DNA of 41,760 bases from Stentor roeselii (taxonomy: Eukaryota; Ciliophora; Heterotrichea; Heterotrichida; Stentoridae), in NCBI GenBank assembly GCA_006503475.1, contig RSEH01000342.1:1-41760 (forward strand), given 5' to 3'. Both the position numbers and the translations under genes were made by a program. The notes under the pieces are model-generated. The model was not told the DNA's origin. It saw nothing but the letters and a program-made list of their open reading frames with translations, and searched no databases. Shown piece after piece: positions 19,901-29,151 of the stretch (position 1 is the first letter of the stretch; every line of letters starts with the position of its first letter).

Positions 19901-20748
19901 GACTTTCTATGCTTTTGTGTCAAGGCAATGCAGCGTTTTTGTGTCAGGGAGACTGCTGGACTGTGGTTTTGAAACTTCTGGAAAATTTTGCAAGTACTGA
20001 GAAGACTGCGAGGACTGGCCAGGATTTTATGTTGACCCTTCTGCATCACCTTAACAAAGACCCTAATAGTGCAGTCGAGATGTACGAGAACTTATTCGAA
20101 GTTCTAAAGCAAACCTTAAAAACCTGTTATTCCGACAGTTCAATTCTCAAAACCGCAGTGGAAGCCTTAATAAAAATCTTCAAAAACGTTCAAAAGCGAG
20201 GTTCAACCGAGTTCATTTCAATCTTCTGGAAGAAAATCGTATGCGAACTGGGTAAACTCTGCCAGTCACGACTTCATTCAGTTCGTCTAGTAAGTTACCC
20301 GGCTCTTCAAGAGGTGATTTTAAACTCAACCAAGCAAGACTCATGGCCTTTCTGGAAAGAATGTTTCGAAAAGATCCTATTTCCTTTAGTAGTCGAGCCA
20401 TTCGTGATAACCAAAGAAATGTTAAAAGGTCTGAGCGATGAAAAGACTTTGTCCATCAGACAAGAGTTCGAAGCAAGCAGAGAAAAAGCGACAGCTCTTG
20501 TTTGCCAGACCACATTGAACCTAATTCCCGTAATGGGCAAAGCCAGCGACTTCCAATCATTTTGGCTGCGACTTGTCAAGCTTCTATCACAGACCTTAAA
20601 AGCAAAAGACGAGGTAAATGAGAAAAACTACGAAATCATCAAGAACTTGTTCATCATCGTCAAGTCAGAAGACATCGTCACTCAAGACTCTTGGAATGAA
20701 ACCTGGAACCTGGTGAATCTTGACTGTATGAAAGATGAGATTAGCTAA
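16939..20748 (+). CDS. Sec7-domain ARF guanine-nucleotide exchange factor, GBF1/Gea type
   Basis: A 1269-residue protein. I start it at the ATG at 16939 because INSIKGEIHNLLAVLR then falls at the N-terminus, as in GBF1; the open frame extends 61 codons upstream through the divergent gene. Order: DCB domain (about 1-200), HUS box with YTNYDCD (near residue 345), Sec7 domain (about 415-603), then helical HDS regions. The glutamic finger is in CKIPGEAQ (Glu516), the residue that displaces nucleotide and magnesium from ARF. The motif MLNTDL is also present. By family it acts at cis-Golgi/ER-Golgi membranes to start COPI coats. Brefeldin-sensitivity positions read Phe, Ser, Asp, Met. Stop TAA lies 14 bp before the next gene. 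Confidence 0.93.
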   Translation: MNRKGTINSIKGEIHNLLAVLRFLPASCPDSYTEELLDLFQKLLVCSDVDGVDYWSPFLKIIQSPDSTSAIKGVALSSIHKFLLYGFVSPTSAYTLNKIVNGVVQCIIESYSSSDEVVLMKLLHVFLECLRAPASVFLTDASVWSISKRCFDIFERERASELLKKTAQNTLLQIFLIVFGRVAEICNDQENSAYGVLCLKKVILHLAHLIGFSDKNDSNFKEKRCLGLFLMNTALETAGENIGVHKELISVIQDEVCKSLLINSATDDLYILTLTLRVVFNLFQSVKQHLKVQQEVFFNSLHLKIAAAFDESGDSGVFQRSELALESIVDFCREPTLMLELYTNYDCDFEFANLFERLAKFLCKHAFPLNNNLNRLNELCIEGLLAIITSISMRCDPNLKPGDSGEVADVKDLKEKKTLKEIYLKSAEIFNSDPKEFIPKLQELRYLPVECEAKDVAKFFKENPAIDHVKLGEYLGTNKEFHKKVMEEFLELFDYKSLSIDQALRTIFKSCKIPGEAQVIDRVVSSFAHAYYPSSSVIVDETSAYVLAFSIIMLNTDLTSPSVKTKMPVEAYIRNLTGVNGGKDFPEDFLRKIYSSVKDDPIETKEIIRSIEHKDISDMNSKWGKILLRGQNTGYSTLNELLRQPAGNNEKLMFDVLWESGLLGTLTSVTESATTAKSFSLMRDLLVECSKVSSYFEMNDYIVKIIHILCSNFIKNSESIAQLFSTPRAFYILESAVGSAVVAKNNMFSAWNHLVNCLLKLHKLKVLPNQLVELDDFVDEFGNALPMATSHFDETFFQYFRSSHHSSSQKSDEDIAEETAGIWSSFVKYLGVPTAGGRNNEEVLMEMQKEVKEKVQATGIHILFTSSKTFDKEGLEAFLGCLLARCRAESDEVSIVLCIEILTGSVLSNAARLTEETWKMVLEDFERMVCRDSYTWTQERALVNLIRIAVLHHEDYSGIAIYLQSVLKYVASLGIELFSKYADRLAAGLSMLLCQGNAAFLCQGDCWTVVLKLLENFASTEKTARTGQDFMLTLLHHLNKDPNSAVEMYENLFEVLKQTLKTCYSDSSILKTAVEALIKIFKNVQKRGSTEFISIFWKKIVCELGKLCQSRLHSVRLVSYPALQEVILNSTKQDSWPFWKECFEKILFPLVVEPFVITKEMLKGLSDEKTLSIRQEFEASREKATALVCQTTLNLIPVMGKASDFQSFWLRLVKLLSQTLKAKDEVNEKNYEIIKNLFIIVKSEDIVTQDSWNETWNLVNLDCMKDEIS

Positions 20749-20762
20749 TTTAAGGACTATAA

Positions 20763-22037
20763 ATGAAAAATTCCAAGTCCGCACGTAACTCGGCACCTCA
20801 GGGAAACGTAATCGCGAAGTCCAAAAAGCTCACAATTGACGTTCCACCTGACGACGACGTCGACATTCCTGTTGAGAAGTTCAGTAAAAACTCTCCTGTA
20901 GCAAGCAAAGTAGCGAACGAAATTCAAAAAGTCTCAGGTTCGATTTTTGCTCCAAAGCACAAAAGCCCGTCGTCATCACAGTCGACGAAACGTTGTTATA
21001 CAGGAACTGGAGCTGGTTCTTCATCGAAAGTAAGTCAAAAAGTGTTTAAATTCCCAGCATCTCCGAAACCAATAAAAAAAATCCTTGCCAAGCCCCCCAG
21101 TCAGTTGCGGAACTCGACGAAGCCGCGGCAGTCTTCTACGAAATATTCGCAAACGCCTACAAATCGAAATACTTTAAATGATGGTAAAAAGAGACCGAAA
21201 ACAGCGACAGTCGAGAAAAAGTCTGACACTGGATCGACTTTGAATCACTTGGTCACTTCGATTAAGAAACTTCAGCCTTCCACGGACTCGAATAAAAGTG
21301 ACACGCTTTATAAAGAACATCTTTTTCAGACGTTTCAAGCTATGAAGTTCGTTAGAAGTTTACAGCCTGTCAACTTGGAACATCTGAAGGAAAAACGGTT
21401 GAATGTACCTGTAAAAAAAGGATTTGAGGGAAAAAAAACTATTATTTTTGACCTTGATGAAACTTTAGTTCATTGTTGTGAAGATTTGGCAACTGCTAGG
21501 CCTGATGTTATACTACCTGTCACATTTCCTACGGGAGAAATTGTTCAGGCTGGGATTAATATACGCCCGTTCGCGTTAGAGTGTTTGCGAGAGGTTAACA
21601 AGGACTTCGAAGTCTTCGTCTTCACAGCCTCTCACCCTTGTTACGCGAATGTCGTTCTAGACTACCTCGACCCATGCAAAGAGCTGATTCAACAGAGGTT
21701 CTTTCGTGACTCATGCATTAATGTCAACGGTGTTTACATAAAGGACCTAAGAATATTCGCGAATCGCAATTTGAAAGACATGGTCATTGTAGACAATGCT
21801 GCCTATTCATTCGCTTATCAACTTGACAATGGAGTCCCTATTGTTTCTTGGCATGACGACCCGAATGACAAGGAACTGTTCAATTTAATGGACTATGTCA
21901 AGGCTTTGGCCGCTGTTGATGATGTCAGAGATGTTAATGACCAGACCTTTCATTTGAGAAGTTTTTATGAGGATTATATTAATGAATTCCTTGCTAATGA
22001 CACTGCACCTACGCCGAGACAAATTAAGAATAAGTAA
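20763..22037 (+). CDS. FCP1/SCP-family HAD phosphatase, CTDSPL2-like
   Basis: A 424-residue protein. Residues 1-220 are a basic, Ser/Pro/Lys-rich, probably disordered extension. The catalytic domain (about 222-410) opens with KKTIIFDLDETLVH, placing the DxDxT nucleophile and acid at Asp230 and Asp232. It continues through VFVFTASHPCYANVVLDYLD and closes with the acidic VIVDNAAYSFAYQLDNGVPI. These features match small CTD phosphatases and CTDSPL2/HSPC129 proteins, which remove phosphate from Ser of the RNA polymerase II tail or of other regulators. The substrate here is unknown. The start codon lies 14 bp after the Sec7 stop on the same strand. Confidence 0.92.
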   Translation: MKNSKSARNSAPQGNVIAKSKKLTIDVPPDDDVDIPVEKFSKNSPVASKVANEIQKVSGSIFAPKHKSPSSSQSTKRCYTGTGAGSSSKVSQKVFKFPASPKPIKKILAKPPSQLRNSTKPRQSSTKYSQTPTNRNTLNDGKKRPKTATVEKKSDTGSTLNHLVTSIKKLQPSTDSNKSDTLYKEHLFQTFQAMKFVRSLQPVNLEHLKEKRLNVPVKKGFEGKKTIIFDLDETLVHCCEDLATARPDVILPVTFPTGEIVQAGINIRPFALECLREVNKDFEVFVFTASHPCYANVVLDYLDPCKELIQQRFFRDSCINVNGVYIKDLRIFANRNLKDMVIVDNAAYSFAYQLDNGVPIVSWHDDPNDKELFNLMDYVKALAAVDDVRDVNDQTFHLRSFYEDYINEFLANDTAPTPRQIKNK

Positions 22038-22326
22038 TGGTAGGATTAAGTTAATTTATATTATGGCTGCAAGTAAGAATGTTTGAGAGAAAAACACTGA
22101 AGAGACTAAGACATTATTTGAAGGTGGCTTTGATGTTGTTAGCGTTGATAAAAGGAAGATTGAATTTTTTAATCTATTTTTAAGAAATTTGGAAAAATTA
22201 CCTTTCTATCTTTTAACCAATTACCTCAAATCCAAATAAAGCCCATCTTAAATCCCTTTAAACCTCAAAACTCTTAAAAAATTCCAAATAGAATTCCTAA
22301 ACCTTAGACAAACAATCTAAGCGTTC

Positions 22327-23100
22327 TCACTTCTTCGCCGAACATTGAATTTTTTCGATTTTTTCTTGAGCCTTGAGGAGTTTTTCTTTAATAATCCTCA
22401 TTTTGCCATACAACTTAGAAATTTCTTCTCTTTTCTGCTCAGCAGTCAAGTTATCCTTATAAACATTCAAAGAAACTTCAGGCGTAGGACATCTGACATT
22501 TTTCCTGGCCTCATCAGGCAAAGTATCAGCGGTTTTCACAGTTTCAAGAGGATCCATTGAGTTGCGACAGTCTCTTGCACTAGAGTTTCCGTTTTCTTTC
22601 TTTTTAAGAACTCCATAGTACCGGTTCTTCAAAGCCGCCTTGGTCCTTCCAGGGAATAACTCGCATATTTTTTTCCAGCATCCATTGTAAGTCGAGTAAA
22701 GTTTCAGGATTTTTTCATCGTCTTCTTTTTTCCAGATCAAACTTTTTAGGTTCTTCTTGGTTAGAAATTCCCATCTTTTCTTTATACCGCCAAGTGAATG
22801 ATTGTTAAAGCTCTTTGAGATTAGACCCCAGTCATAGTTGTGTTTTTTAAGCAATTCTATTAATTTCGTGTCGTCAGATGCTGACCATTTAGTGGAATCT
22901 GATACGTTTAGAGAGCTCTGCTCGGTAAATTCAGAACTGGCTAATGAGCGAGGCTCTTGCGAAAGTAAAGACTCATCCAGTTGAGGTTCTGGTTTTTCGG
23001 GATCTATGGGTTTACGCTCACCCGTGCAGAGGATTGATGAAGATGGCAGGACATCCGCCCAGAAAGTTGAAGCCGATTCAAATGCTGTGTTCCACTCCAT
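22327..23100 (-). CDS. Two-repeat Myb/SANT DNA-binding protein
   Basis: A 257-residue protein. An acidic Ser/Glu-rich N-terminus (1-70) may be an activation region. Myb repeat 1 spans about 71-113 (KWSASDDTKLIELLKKHNYDWGLI, ending in KKRWEFL) and repeat 2 about 122-166 (LIWKKEDDEKILKLY, then ELFPGRTKAALKNRYYGVL). The spaced tryptophans and the GRT--AL-NRYY recognition helix are typical of R2R3-like Myb factors. A short charged coiled coil (about 225-255, Glu/Lys-rich) could dimerise. It is convergent with the phosphatase gene (289 bp between stops) and divergent from the large solenoid gene. It ends in TGA, one of the genes showing that TGA is a stop here. Confidence 0.88.
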   Translation of the reverse strand: MEWNTAFESASTFWADVLPSSSILCTGERKPIDPEKPEPQLDESLLSQEPRSLASSEFTEQSSLNVSDSTKWSASDDTKLIELLKKHNYDWGLISKSFNNHSLGGIKKRWEFLTKKNLKSLIWKKEDDEKILKLYSTYNGCWKKICELFPGRTKAALKNRYYGVLKKKENGNSSARDCRNSMDPLETVKTADTLPDEARKNVRCPTPEVSLNVYKDNLTAEQKREEISKLYGKMRIIKEKLLKAQEKIEKIQCSAKK

Positions 23101-23631
23101 AATATATAATAGTAATTCACTATAGGTTTAGTACTCGAAATTTAAAAGATTTTTTCTTTTGAACAACGCAATTTAATTAAAGGTTGAATTGATTCTTAGG
23201 GAGAGTCCTGGGCTTGGTAGAGGCTGAATAGAGTTTTGAAGGTTTTGATCAAGCTATATTTGAGGAAAATGACAAAATTAGAGGTTCTGGTGAATTAATA
23301 TTGAGAAAACTCGAGAAAATATTGAGTTTATGAAATTATAGTAAATTTATTAATTATGGATTTTATTTGATATGAAATTCTTCGATATGAATCTTTTATA
23401 CTTAATTAAAGTAATGAAAGATTATTAGACACTCAGAATACTCTGAAGTTTATATTCTATTTATTAATTATAGTTAATTTTTTCTTTTATTGAATTAAAT
23501 GATGCTGAAATTTGAGAAACTTTTCTGATAGTTGAAATAAAAGCACGTATTTCGAATATTAGGAGAGTTTTGTTGACATTTTTAGAAAGTTATAAGGTGA
23601 AGTCGCGTATCTTTCAAGATCAAGCTTATAA
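23101..23631. other. Divergent promoter region, Myb gene and solenoid gene
   Basis: 531 bp of AT-rich sequence between two divergent start codons, with stops in all frames and no recognisable RNA gene or repeat. It presumably holds both promoters. No shared box is evident by eye. Confidence 0.5.
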
Positions 23632-26600
23632 ATGAATGCTCAAGGAAGGAATCAGATCTGCCAGACAAGCTCAACACATGAACTAAAAGAAATTTTTAAA
23701 ATAGACTTAGGATGGAAAGTCATAGTTCATAACGAATTAATTTACCAATACAACAAAACTCATGTAAATGAATTCAGTCTTCAAGGCAAGTTACTTCGGC
23801 CGATCCAAGTGTTTCAAGCCTCGCCAATATTGTCTCTTCACTTCACAGACCAGCTGTTGATCATAAGCCCTGAAAAATTAACAACATCAGAAGGTAACTC
23901 AATCCCGCTTCCAATCCGCCTTCCCCTGAAAAATTTATCCAGTCTTGACAACAGTCTTCTTCTGGACTTCGAGTCATCACAGCACCTCCTAATCGACTTT
24001 TGCCTTTCAAAGTCCTTCGAAATTCCATCCAAGTTAATCTGTTCAATAAAATCCTTAAAAGTCTTTATTTGTTTATCATCCAGCGAGATCCACCTAATAA
24101 GCAAGTCAGGGAAACTGGAATCTTACGACCAGCCACACGCGAACATTGATCACTTCGCATTAAAAAACACTTTTCTTCTCTCTGCAAGTGACCATTTCCT
24201 TTACATCGACAGTCTTCCTTCAATGATTCCTCTTCAGACTATAACCTTGACAGTGCCACTTCGAGCAATTCACTGCTTTTCAAGTAAACTTTTTGGGGGA
24301 AATTTTTTAATTCGCTGTGAAAAAAGACTCATTCTTCGAGATTTTTCTGATTTTTCAATAAAATTCCAAGCAGAGGTCTCAAATTGCAAAGTTTTATCTC
24401 TAGGCCTGTTTAAAATCAACGGCTCTGTCTTCAAGTTGCAGCTCAAAGACACTGTAAGTAAAGTGAAAGACCTTATTTTAAATGGAAACTTCAAAGCCGC
24501 AACTGAAGGCTGTTTGAAAATAATTCGAAAAAACCTAAAATTCACTTCTGAAGTGATTGAATCCCTTTGTACAGATGAAGACCTCAAAAATAGGTACCTT
24601 TTATGCTGTGATTTTTTAGCTTCTTTTAAAAAGGTTCAGATGGAAGACATTGCGAGGCTTGTTGAGTTCTTTTTGAAAGAAGACAGGCTGGACTTCGAGA
24701 TGTTTTCAGCCTCAATCAAAAAATTTTCCTTGTTTTTATTTGAAAAAAGACTGGATGATGAATTTTTTCAGGTTATTCGAATGTGGAGCAAGTTTGAATT
24801 GTTCACTGAAGTGTTTCAAGGGAGAAACTGGCAGGATTTCAAAAAAAGTCCAGGAAATGAAGAAATCGCGTGGCTGTTGAAGGAAGGCAGGATTGACAAG
24901 GCAATTGTTCTCTTTGATACTTGTAAAGAACAGCTGAGTTTAGATCAAATTTATGGCATTATTAATCAAATCGACTTTAAACTTGAGTTTCACTTTACTG
25001 AAAGCTGGCTCCGCGGAGAGGTCTTTCCTCATCTTTTATCTGCTGATTTGAGTCGTTTTCTCACCTGGTTACTGCGAAAAGTGAAGAAAATGATGAAAAT
25101 AAACATTGACTTGAAAAACATTCTGAAGTTGCTGGACTTTCCCTTGAAATTCCCAGCTTTGGGTAAAGATCACATTGAAAATGTTTTGAATTTCCCGAAT
25201 TTTCAGTCGATTCGAGAAGACCTGTGCACTTTGATCACATTAAAAAGCGATTATTCAATAGTTATAAATTTTTCTAGTCTTTCTCAAGAAAATGACTTGA
25301 CAATCGGACTTAAAATCCTTTCAGGTCTTTGCCTGGCTTCTTTAGACTCAAAAATCCAGCTTCTTGAAAAGTACTGCAAAGAGAAAAAGGTTGATATGGA
25401 CATGGTTATCTCAAAGTTTATTCAACAGATGTTGGAAGAGAAGCTAAATGACCCGAACTGGATGCAGATGGTCTCCATTTTAGTGCGTTCAATAAAAAAC
25501 ACTGAAACAAGGAGCAGAAGTATTCTCAATGTACTCGGAGTAGCGCAGTCATCATCGAAAACATATGAAGAACTCTTAAAATATGCCTTTTCTTATGAAA
25601 ATTCTTCTTTTAAAGTCAACTTTTTGAAGATTAAACAAGCTGAAAGCTTCAAAAAAATCAAAGAAAAATACACTGCTGAAGATGTCAAAGTGACTCAGAC
25701 TAATATGGTCAAGTTCGTTAGTTTCATGCTCAACTCACAGATTCACACTTGTTTAGAAGACTCACTTGAAGTCGCAGAGATGATTCATGGCTTCTCTTGT
25801 GTTGAAGTTGTTCTCATGTTCTTGGAAAGCGTTTTGCAGGACTTGCAACGACTTGAATGGCTTGAAAGAATCAGAAGTCTTGTTGAAAAAGAAGAGCTTT
25901 TTCAGTTGATTGTGTTTTATTTCATCACTTTTCTTGAAGAAAACTCGATTCAAGAGATTTCCTGGATTCAGCAAAGGTACAAAGCAGCTTGTTCTGCCCT
26001 TTTAAAGCTTTTTGAAATCTTCGGCTGTGAGGACTTGGAACTTGTGAATATTATACAAAATCTGTTGAACCTTTCAACAAATTACAACATTTATCTGAAG
26101 TACTCTGAATACTCATGCAGGAAAACAAGGAAAAAGACAGTGAAAAGCTGCATTTTTAACTATGTTGAACACTTTTTAACACAGCCCCAGTCACCTTCCA
26201 GCGATTTGACTTCGAAGCCTTCCAAGCCAATTGTTTCCTTTGAATCTTTATTCAAAATCTCTTCTCTTCTGCACTTCAACCACGTGAAACTTCTTCTAAA
26301 CCTTGCAAAAGCTTCATCAAAAAATCGTCTAACATCTAAAACCTTATTTTTTCTAGATGAACTTTCAAGTCACAAGCTGAACTTTTCACAACTTTCTGAA
26401 ATTATCGTCATTACCGAGTTCGTTCTGCGCACTTTGCAAGACTCAGAGACAGTGACAAGATTGAGACATTCATTTGAAAGGATTTTAGATAACAACTTGA
26501 AAAATAATAAAAAATTCTTAAGAGAAGTATTGAAAGTCATTCAAAATTTACTTAATGTTGAAAGTTTTCTCAGTCCTTGTAAAGGTTTGAGAGATGAAAA

Positions 26601-29151
26601 CTTTTTTTTTCAGGATTTTCCTGAAAAACTTGAAATGTCGGAAGAAGAAGCGATGGCTTTAGCTGGAAAGTACTTTCATGAAGTGAATTTTGAAGTAAAG
26701 CCTGACTTGGAGATGATCATTCAGATGATATTTGATAGGAAAGGGTATCGGTCTGCTTTGCTTTTGGCAGAACCTGAGAATATCAAAGGGGGAATAGAAA
26801 ATTACGATTTTTACCGTCAGTTGATGGAAAAAGTTCTTGAAGTAGTGACTGCGCAACAGAATTTTGATGATATTCTTGCTTTAGATGTGTTGATACAGAT
26901 CAATGATCAGATGTTTGTTGAAGAAAAACTTAAGCAGATTTTGGATGAATGTGATATAGACAAATCTTTAAAAATTTGCAAAATTGCTCAGATTTTCTGC
27001 GGATTTAATAAGAGGAATGAATGTGTTGAGTTTTGGAAAGGGCTTGAAAAAGTAACGAGTTTTAACAAGAAACTTGAAAGGTTTCAAGTGACTTTTCAAA
27101 AAATTTCTGAGATACAAAGTGAGAGTGAACAGATAAAGTTATTGTTCAAAAACACCATAACAATCGAACTAGCGCTTGAACTTGCACCTGAATTCTCCTG
27201 GAAAGAAGAAGAAGTAATTATGTTATACATTGAACACCTGATTTCCAAGCCAGTCTTCAAGAAATCAATTCAAAAGTCTCAAGTCTTCCAAACCTACCCA
27301 TTCTTATATCCCTTCAAGACAAACTTTATAAAAGAAACTCGAAAATGGATCCTAAAAATCGATGCTGTAAAGGCAAAAGACCTTCTCATTCATATCTTTA
27401 AAAAGGTCTGCCAAGTTGACTACGACCGAATCCTTTTCATAATCGAGATGCTTTTGCAATTCGACTCGAAATTTACTTACTCAAAGCAAGTCTGTGAGTT
27501 TCTAAAAAATTATAAAAGAAAATCAGACCCGTCTCCTGAAGAGCTGCACCAAATCAACAGCTGCTACATTTTTTCAAACGAAGTCAAAACTTTTTTCACG
27601 AAAGTGATCCACTCGTGCCTCGGGTTCACGTTTTTCTCAAATTCAATCGATGAAGAGATTCAACTTTCAAATTGCGACGATTTCAGCAGGCTTGAACAGC
27701 TGAGGACTCGCGATCTGAGGAGAATTGATGCATTTTATGAGAAAGCGATAAAAAATCATATCAAATCTTGTTATAAAGAAAAGGTTTCAGTCAAGTTTAA
27801 ACTGTTGCAACCATTTTTAGATAAGATTAAAACGACAGATATTTTGATGACACTTTTGAATGAAATTTGTACTTTTTTCACTTTTTCTGAGGAAATTTTA
27901 AAGATTCGAGATTATCAACTGCGAAAATTAAGAGAAATGGAAGACTTGGAGTGTTTGGAAAGGTTTAAAAAAATACGGACGATAGAAAAAGTCAAGTTGC
28001 TGCTGTTTAAGAATAATCTTTATGAGTTGTTTGGAAATTCCACTGTTGACTCTGACCTGATTGTTAACCTTTATGATTATTTGCTGCCATTGTTAAATCG
28101 GGATCAGGATGCTTTTGACTCAAAGTTAATTGTTCAGCTGGTTTTAGAGATTTTAAACGTTTTGGATGTTGATTTCGATGAATTTCATAATGGGATTGTC
28201 CTTAAATGGCTAAATGACCAGAAAATACTGTTTGATGACTTGAAGGTCAGTCCTTCCTCTTTTATTTTCCTGAAATTGTCCATGAAAAGAGACATCAACG
28301 TCATTAAAATCCTAGAAATTTTAAACCTATTTCCTAAAGCTTCAACTCTTGAGTTCATGAGAAACTTGCTTTTCCAAAACCCGGGCAGATCAGATATCGC
28401 CAAAGTGAGGACTTTGTTGATTCTGGCTGAAAAAGACTGGAATATCAAAGAAATTTTAAAGTCTTCAATAGGAAGAAACAAACTTCTCAGATTTCATTAC
28501 TATCTCGCTGACTTTCATGCCTTGGGCATGAATTTTTCCCTATTCGAAATTACACGTCAAGGTTTTTTAACTGAAATTTGCAATTCCTTATTGTCAAATT
28601 CAAATTTGCGCAAGATTCCTTTACAGCTTGTAGCTTCTATTCTACTAGAAAATGATATCAATATTCAGTCTTTGTTCATCAAAACTTTTGACCTGATGCT
28701 TAAAATGCGAGATTTTGATTCAATAATTTGGTTTCTTTCTTTATTGGTCAGCAGATGCAAGATCATGTTTCTTAAAGATTACATCATTACTGAAAAATGT
28801 GAAGTTTTTGCAGAAGTATGCAAAGTTATCAAAGACCCTGAATCACTTGATGCTTTTGTTCATGTGGTACTGAGATTTGACTTGAATAAGCAAATTATCA
28901 AGGAAATTTTAAAGGTTTTAGCATCATCGCTTGAGGATTCTGTTGTCTCAACTGCTTTTTATCTTGTGAGCAACATGGATGAGTACCTCCAGACTTTTCT
29001 GGTCTCCTTACTGTTTAAGATCAATTTTGAGGTACTTCAGAAGTTTGGCCATTTGCTGCGCCGACTTGAGCTGGACTTCAAGTCGAGAGAAGCTTTTTTG
29101 TCAAGTGCTATCAGAAATTTGAAGTACTTGAGAGAGCACTTTGGTCTTTAG
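23632..29151 (+). CDS. Large beta-propeller + alpha-solenoid protein, possibly Rod/KNTC1- or NBAS-like
   Basis: An unbroken 1839-residue frame. Residues about 1-270 alternate short hydrophobic strands (for example WKVIVHNELIYQYN, IHLISKSGKLESYD, GNFLIRCEKRLILRDFS), as expected of one beta-propeller. The rest is almost all helical, rich in Leu, Lys, Glu and Phe, with no transmembrane segment. This layout is shared by Rod/KNTC1, NBAS and several vesicle-coat proteins. A segment near residues 459-485, where ESWLRGEVFPHLL is followed by a 'FL-WLLRK' helix, resembles the conserved 'WL---V-P-----W-------' stretch of Rod proteins. That points to kinetochore RZZ or ER-tethering NRZ relatives, but the match is weak and from memory of the pattern only. 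A profile search is needed for a firm name. Confidence 0.45.
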   Translation: MNAQGRNQICQTSSTHELKEIFKIDLGWKVIVHNELIYQYNKTHVNEFSLQGKLLRPIQVFQASPILSLHFTDQLLIISPEKLTTSEGNSIPLPIRLPLKNLSSLDNSLLLDFESSQHLLIDFCLSKSFEIPSKLICSIKSLKVFICLSSSEIHLISKSGKLESYDQPHANIDHFALKNTFLLSASDHFLYIDSLPSMIPLQTITLTVPLRAIHCFSSKLFGGNFLIRCEKRLILRDFSDFSIKFQAEVSNCKVLSLGLFKINGSVFKLQLKDTVSKVKDLILNGNFKAATEGCLKIIRKNLKFTSEVIESLCTDEDLKNRYLLCCDFLASFKKVQMEDIARLVEFFLKEDRLDFEMFSASIKKFSLFLFEKRLDDEFFQVIRMWSKFELFTEVFQGRNWQDFKKSPGNEEIAWLLKEGRIDKAIVLFDTCKEQLSLDQIYGIINQIDFKLEFHFTESWLRGEVFPHLLSADLSRFLTWLLRKVKKMMKINIDLKNILKLLDFPLKFPALGKDHIENVLNFPNFQSIREDLCTLITLKSDYSIVINFSSLSQENDLTIGLKILSGLCLASLDSKIQLLEKYCKEKKVDMDMVISKFIQQMLEEKLNDPNWMQMVSILVRSIKNTETRSRSILNVLGVAQSSSKTYEELLKYAFSYENSSFKVNFLKIKQAESFKKIKEKYTAEDVKVTQTNMVKFVSFMLNSQIHTCLEDSLEVAEMIHGFSCVEVVLMFLESVLQDLQRLEWLERIRSLVEKEELFQLIVFYFITFLEENSIQEISWIQQRYKAACSALLKLFEIFGCEDLELVNIIQNLLNLSTNYNIYLKYSEYSCRKTRKKTVKSCIFNYVEHFLTQPQSPSSDLTSKPSKPIVSFESLFKISSLLHFNHVKLLLNLAKASSKNRLTSKTLFFLDELSSHKLNFSQLSEIIVITEFVLRTLQDSETVTRLRHSFERILDNNLKNNKKFLREVLKVIQNLLNVESFLSPCKGLRDENFFFQDFPEKLEMSEEEAMALAGKYFHEVNFEVKPDLEMIIQMIFDRKGYRSALLLAEPENIKGGIENYDFYRQLMEKVLEVVTAQQNFDDILALDVLIQINDQMFVEEKLKQILDECDIDKSLKICKIAQIFCGFNKRNECVEFWKGLEKVTSFNKKLERFQVTFQKISEIQSESEQIKLLFKNTITIELALELAPEFSWKEEEVIMLYIEHLISKPVFKKSIQKSQVFQTYPFLYPFKTNFIKETRKWILKIDAVKAKDLLIHIFKKVCQVDYDRILFIIEMLLQFDSKFTYSKQVCEFLKNYKRKSDPSPEELHQINSCYIFSNEVKTFFTKVIHSCLGFTFFSNSIDEEIQLSNCDDFSRLEQLRTRDLRRIDAFYEKAIKNHIKSCYKEKVSVKFKLLQPFLDKIKTTDILMTLLNEICTFFTFSEEILKIRDYQLRKLREMEDLECLERFKKIRTIEKVKLLLFKNNLYELFGNSTVDSDLIVNLYDYLLPLLNRDQDAFDSKLIVQLVLEILNVLDVDFDEFHNGIVLKWLNDQKILFDDLKVSPSSFIFLKLSMKRDINVIKILEILNLFPKASTLEFMRNLLFQNPGRSDIAKVRTLLILAEKDWNIKEILKSSIGRNKLLRFHYYLADFHALGMNFSLFEITRQGFLTEICNSLLSNSNLRKIPLQLVASILLENDINIQSLFIKTFDLMLKMRDFDSIIWFLSLLVSRCKIMFLKDYIITEKCEVFAEVCKVIKDPESLDAFVHVVLRFDLNKQIIKEILKVLASSLEDSVVSTAFYLVSNMDEYLQTFLVSLLFKINFEVLQKFGHLLRRLELDFKSREAFLSSAIRNLKYLREHFGL

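Larger units (their letters stand above)
15360..20760. other. Alternating T/G-rich and A/C-rich strand blocks
   Basis: On the plus strand, synonymous positions switch abruptly between T/G preference (about 15360-15620, 16130-16580, 17290-17735, 18190-18500, 19070-20030) and A/C preference (about 15640-16100, 16590-16980, 17735-18185, 18510-18950, 20040-20760). Block 16130-16580 spans the end of the plus-strand lipocalin and the 3' part of the minus-strand gene, so the pattern follows the chromosome and not the coding strand. Borders are read by eye and approximate. This entry marks the clearest stretch; similar blocks occur in the WD40 gene at 5921, the kinesin gene and the solenoid gene. Confidence 0.6.
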
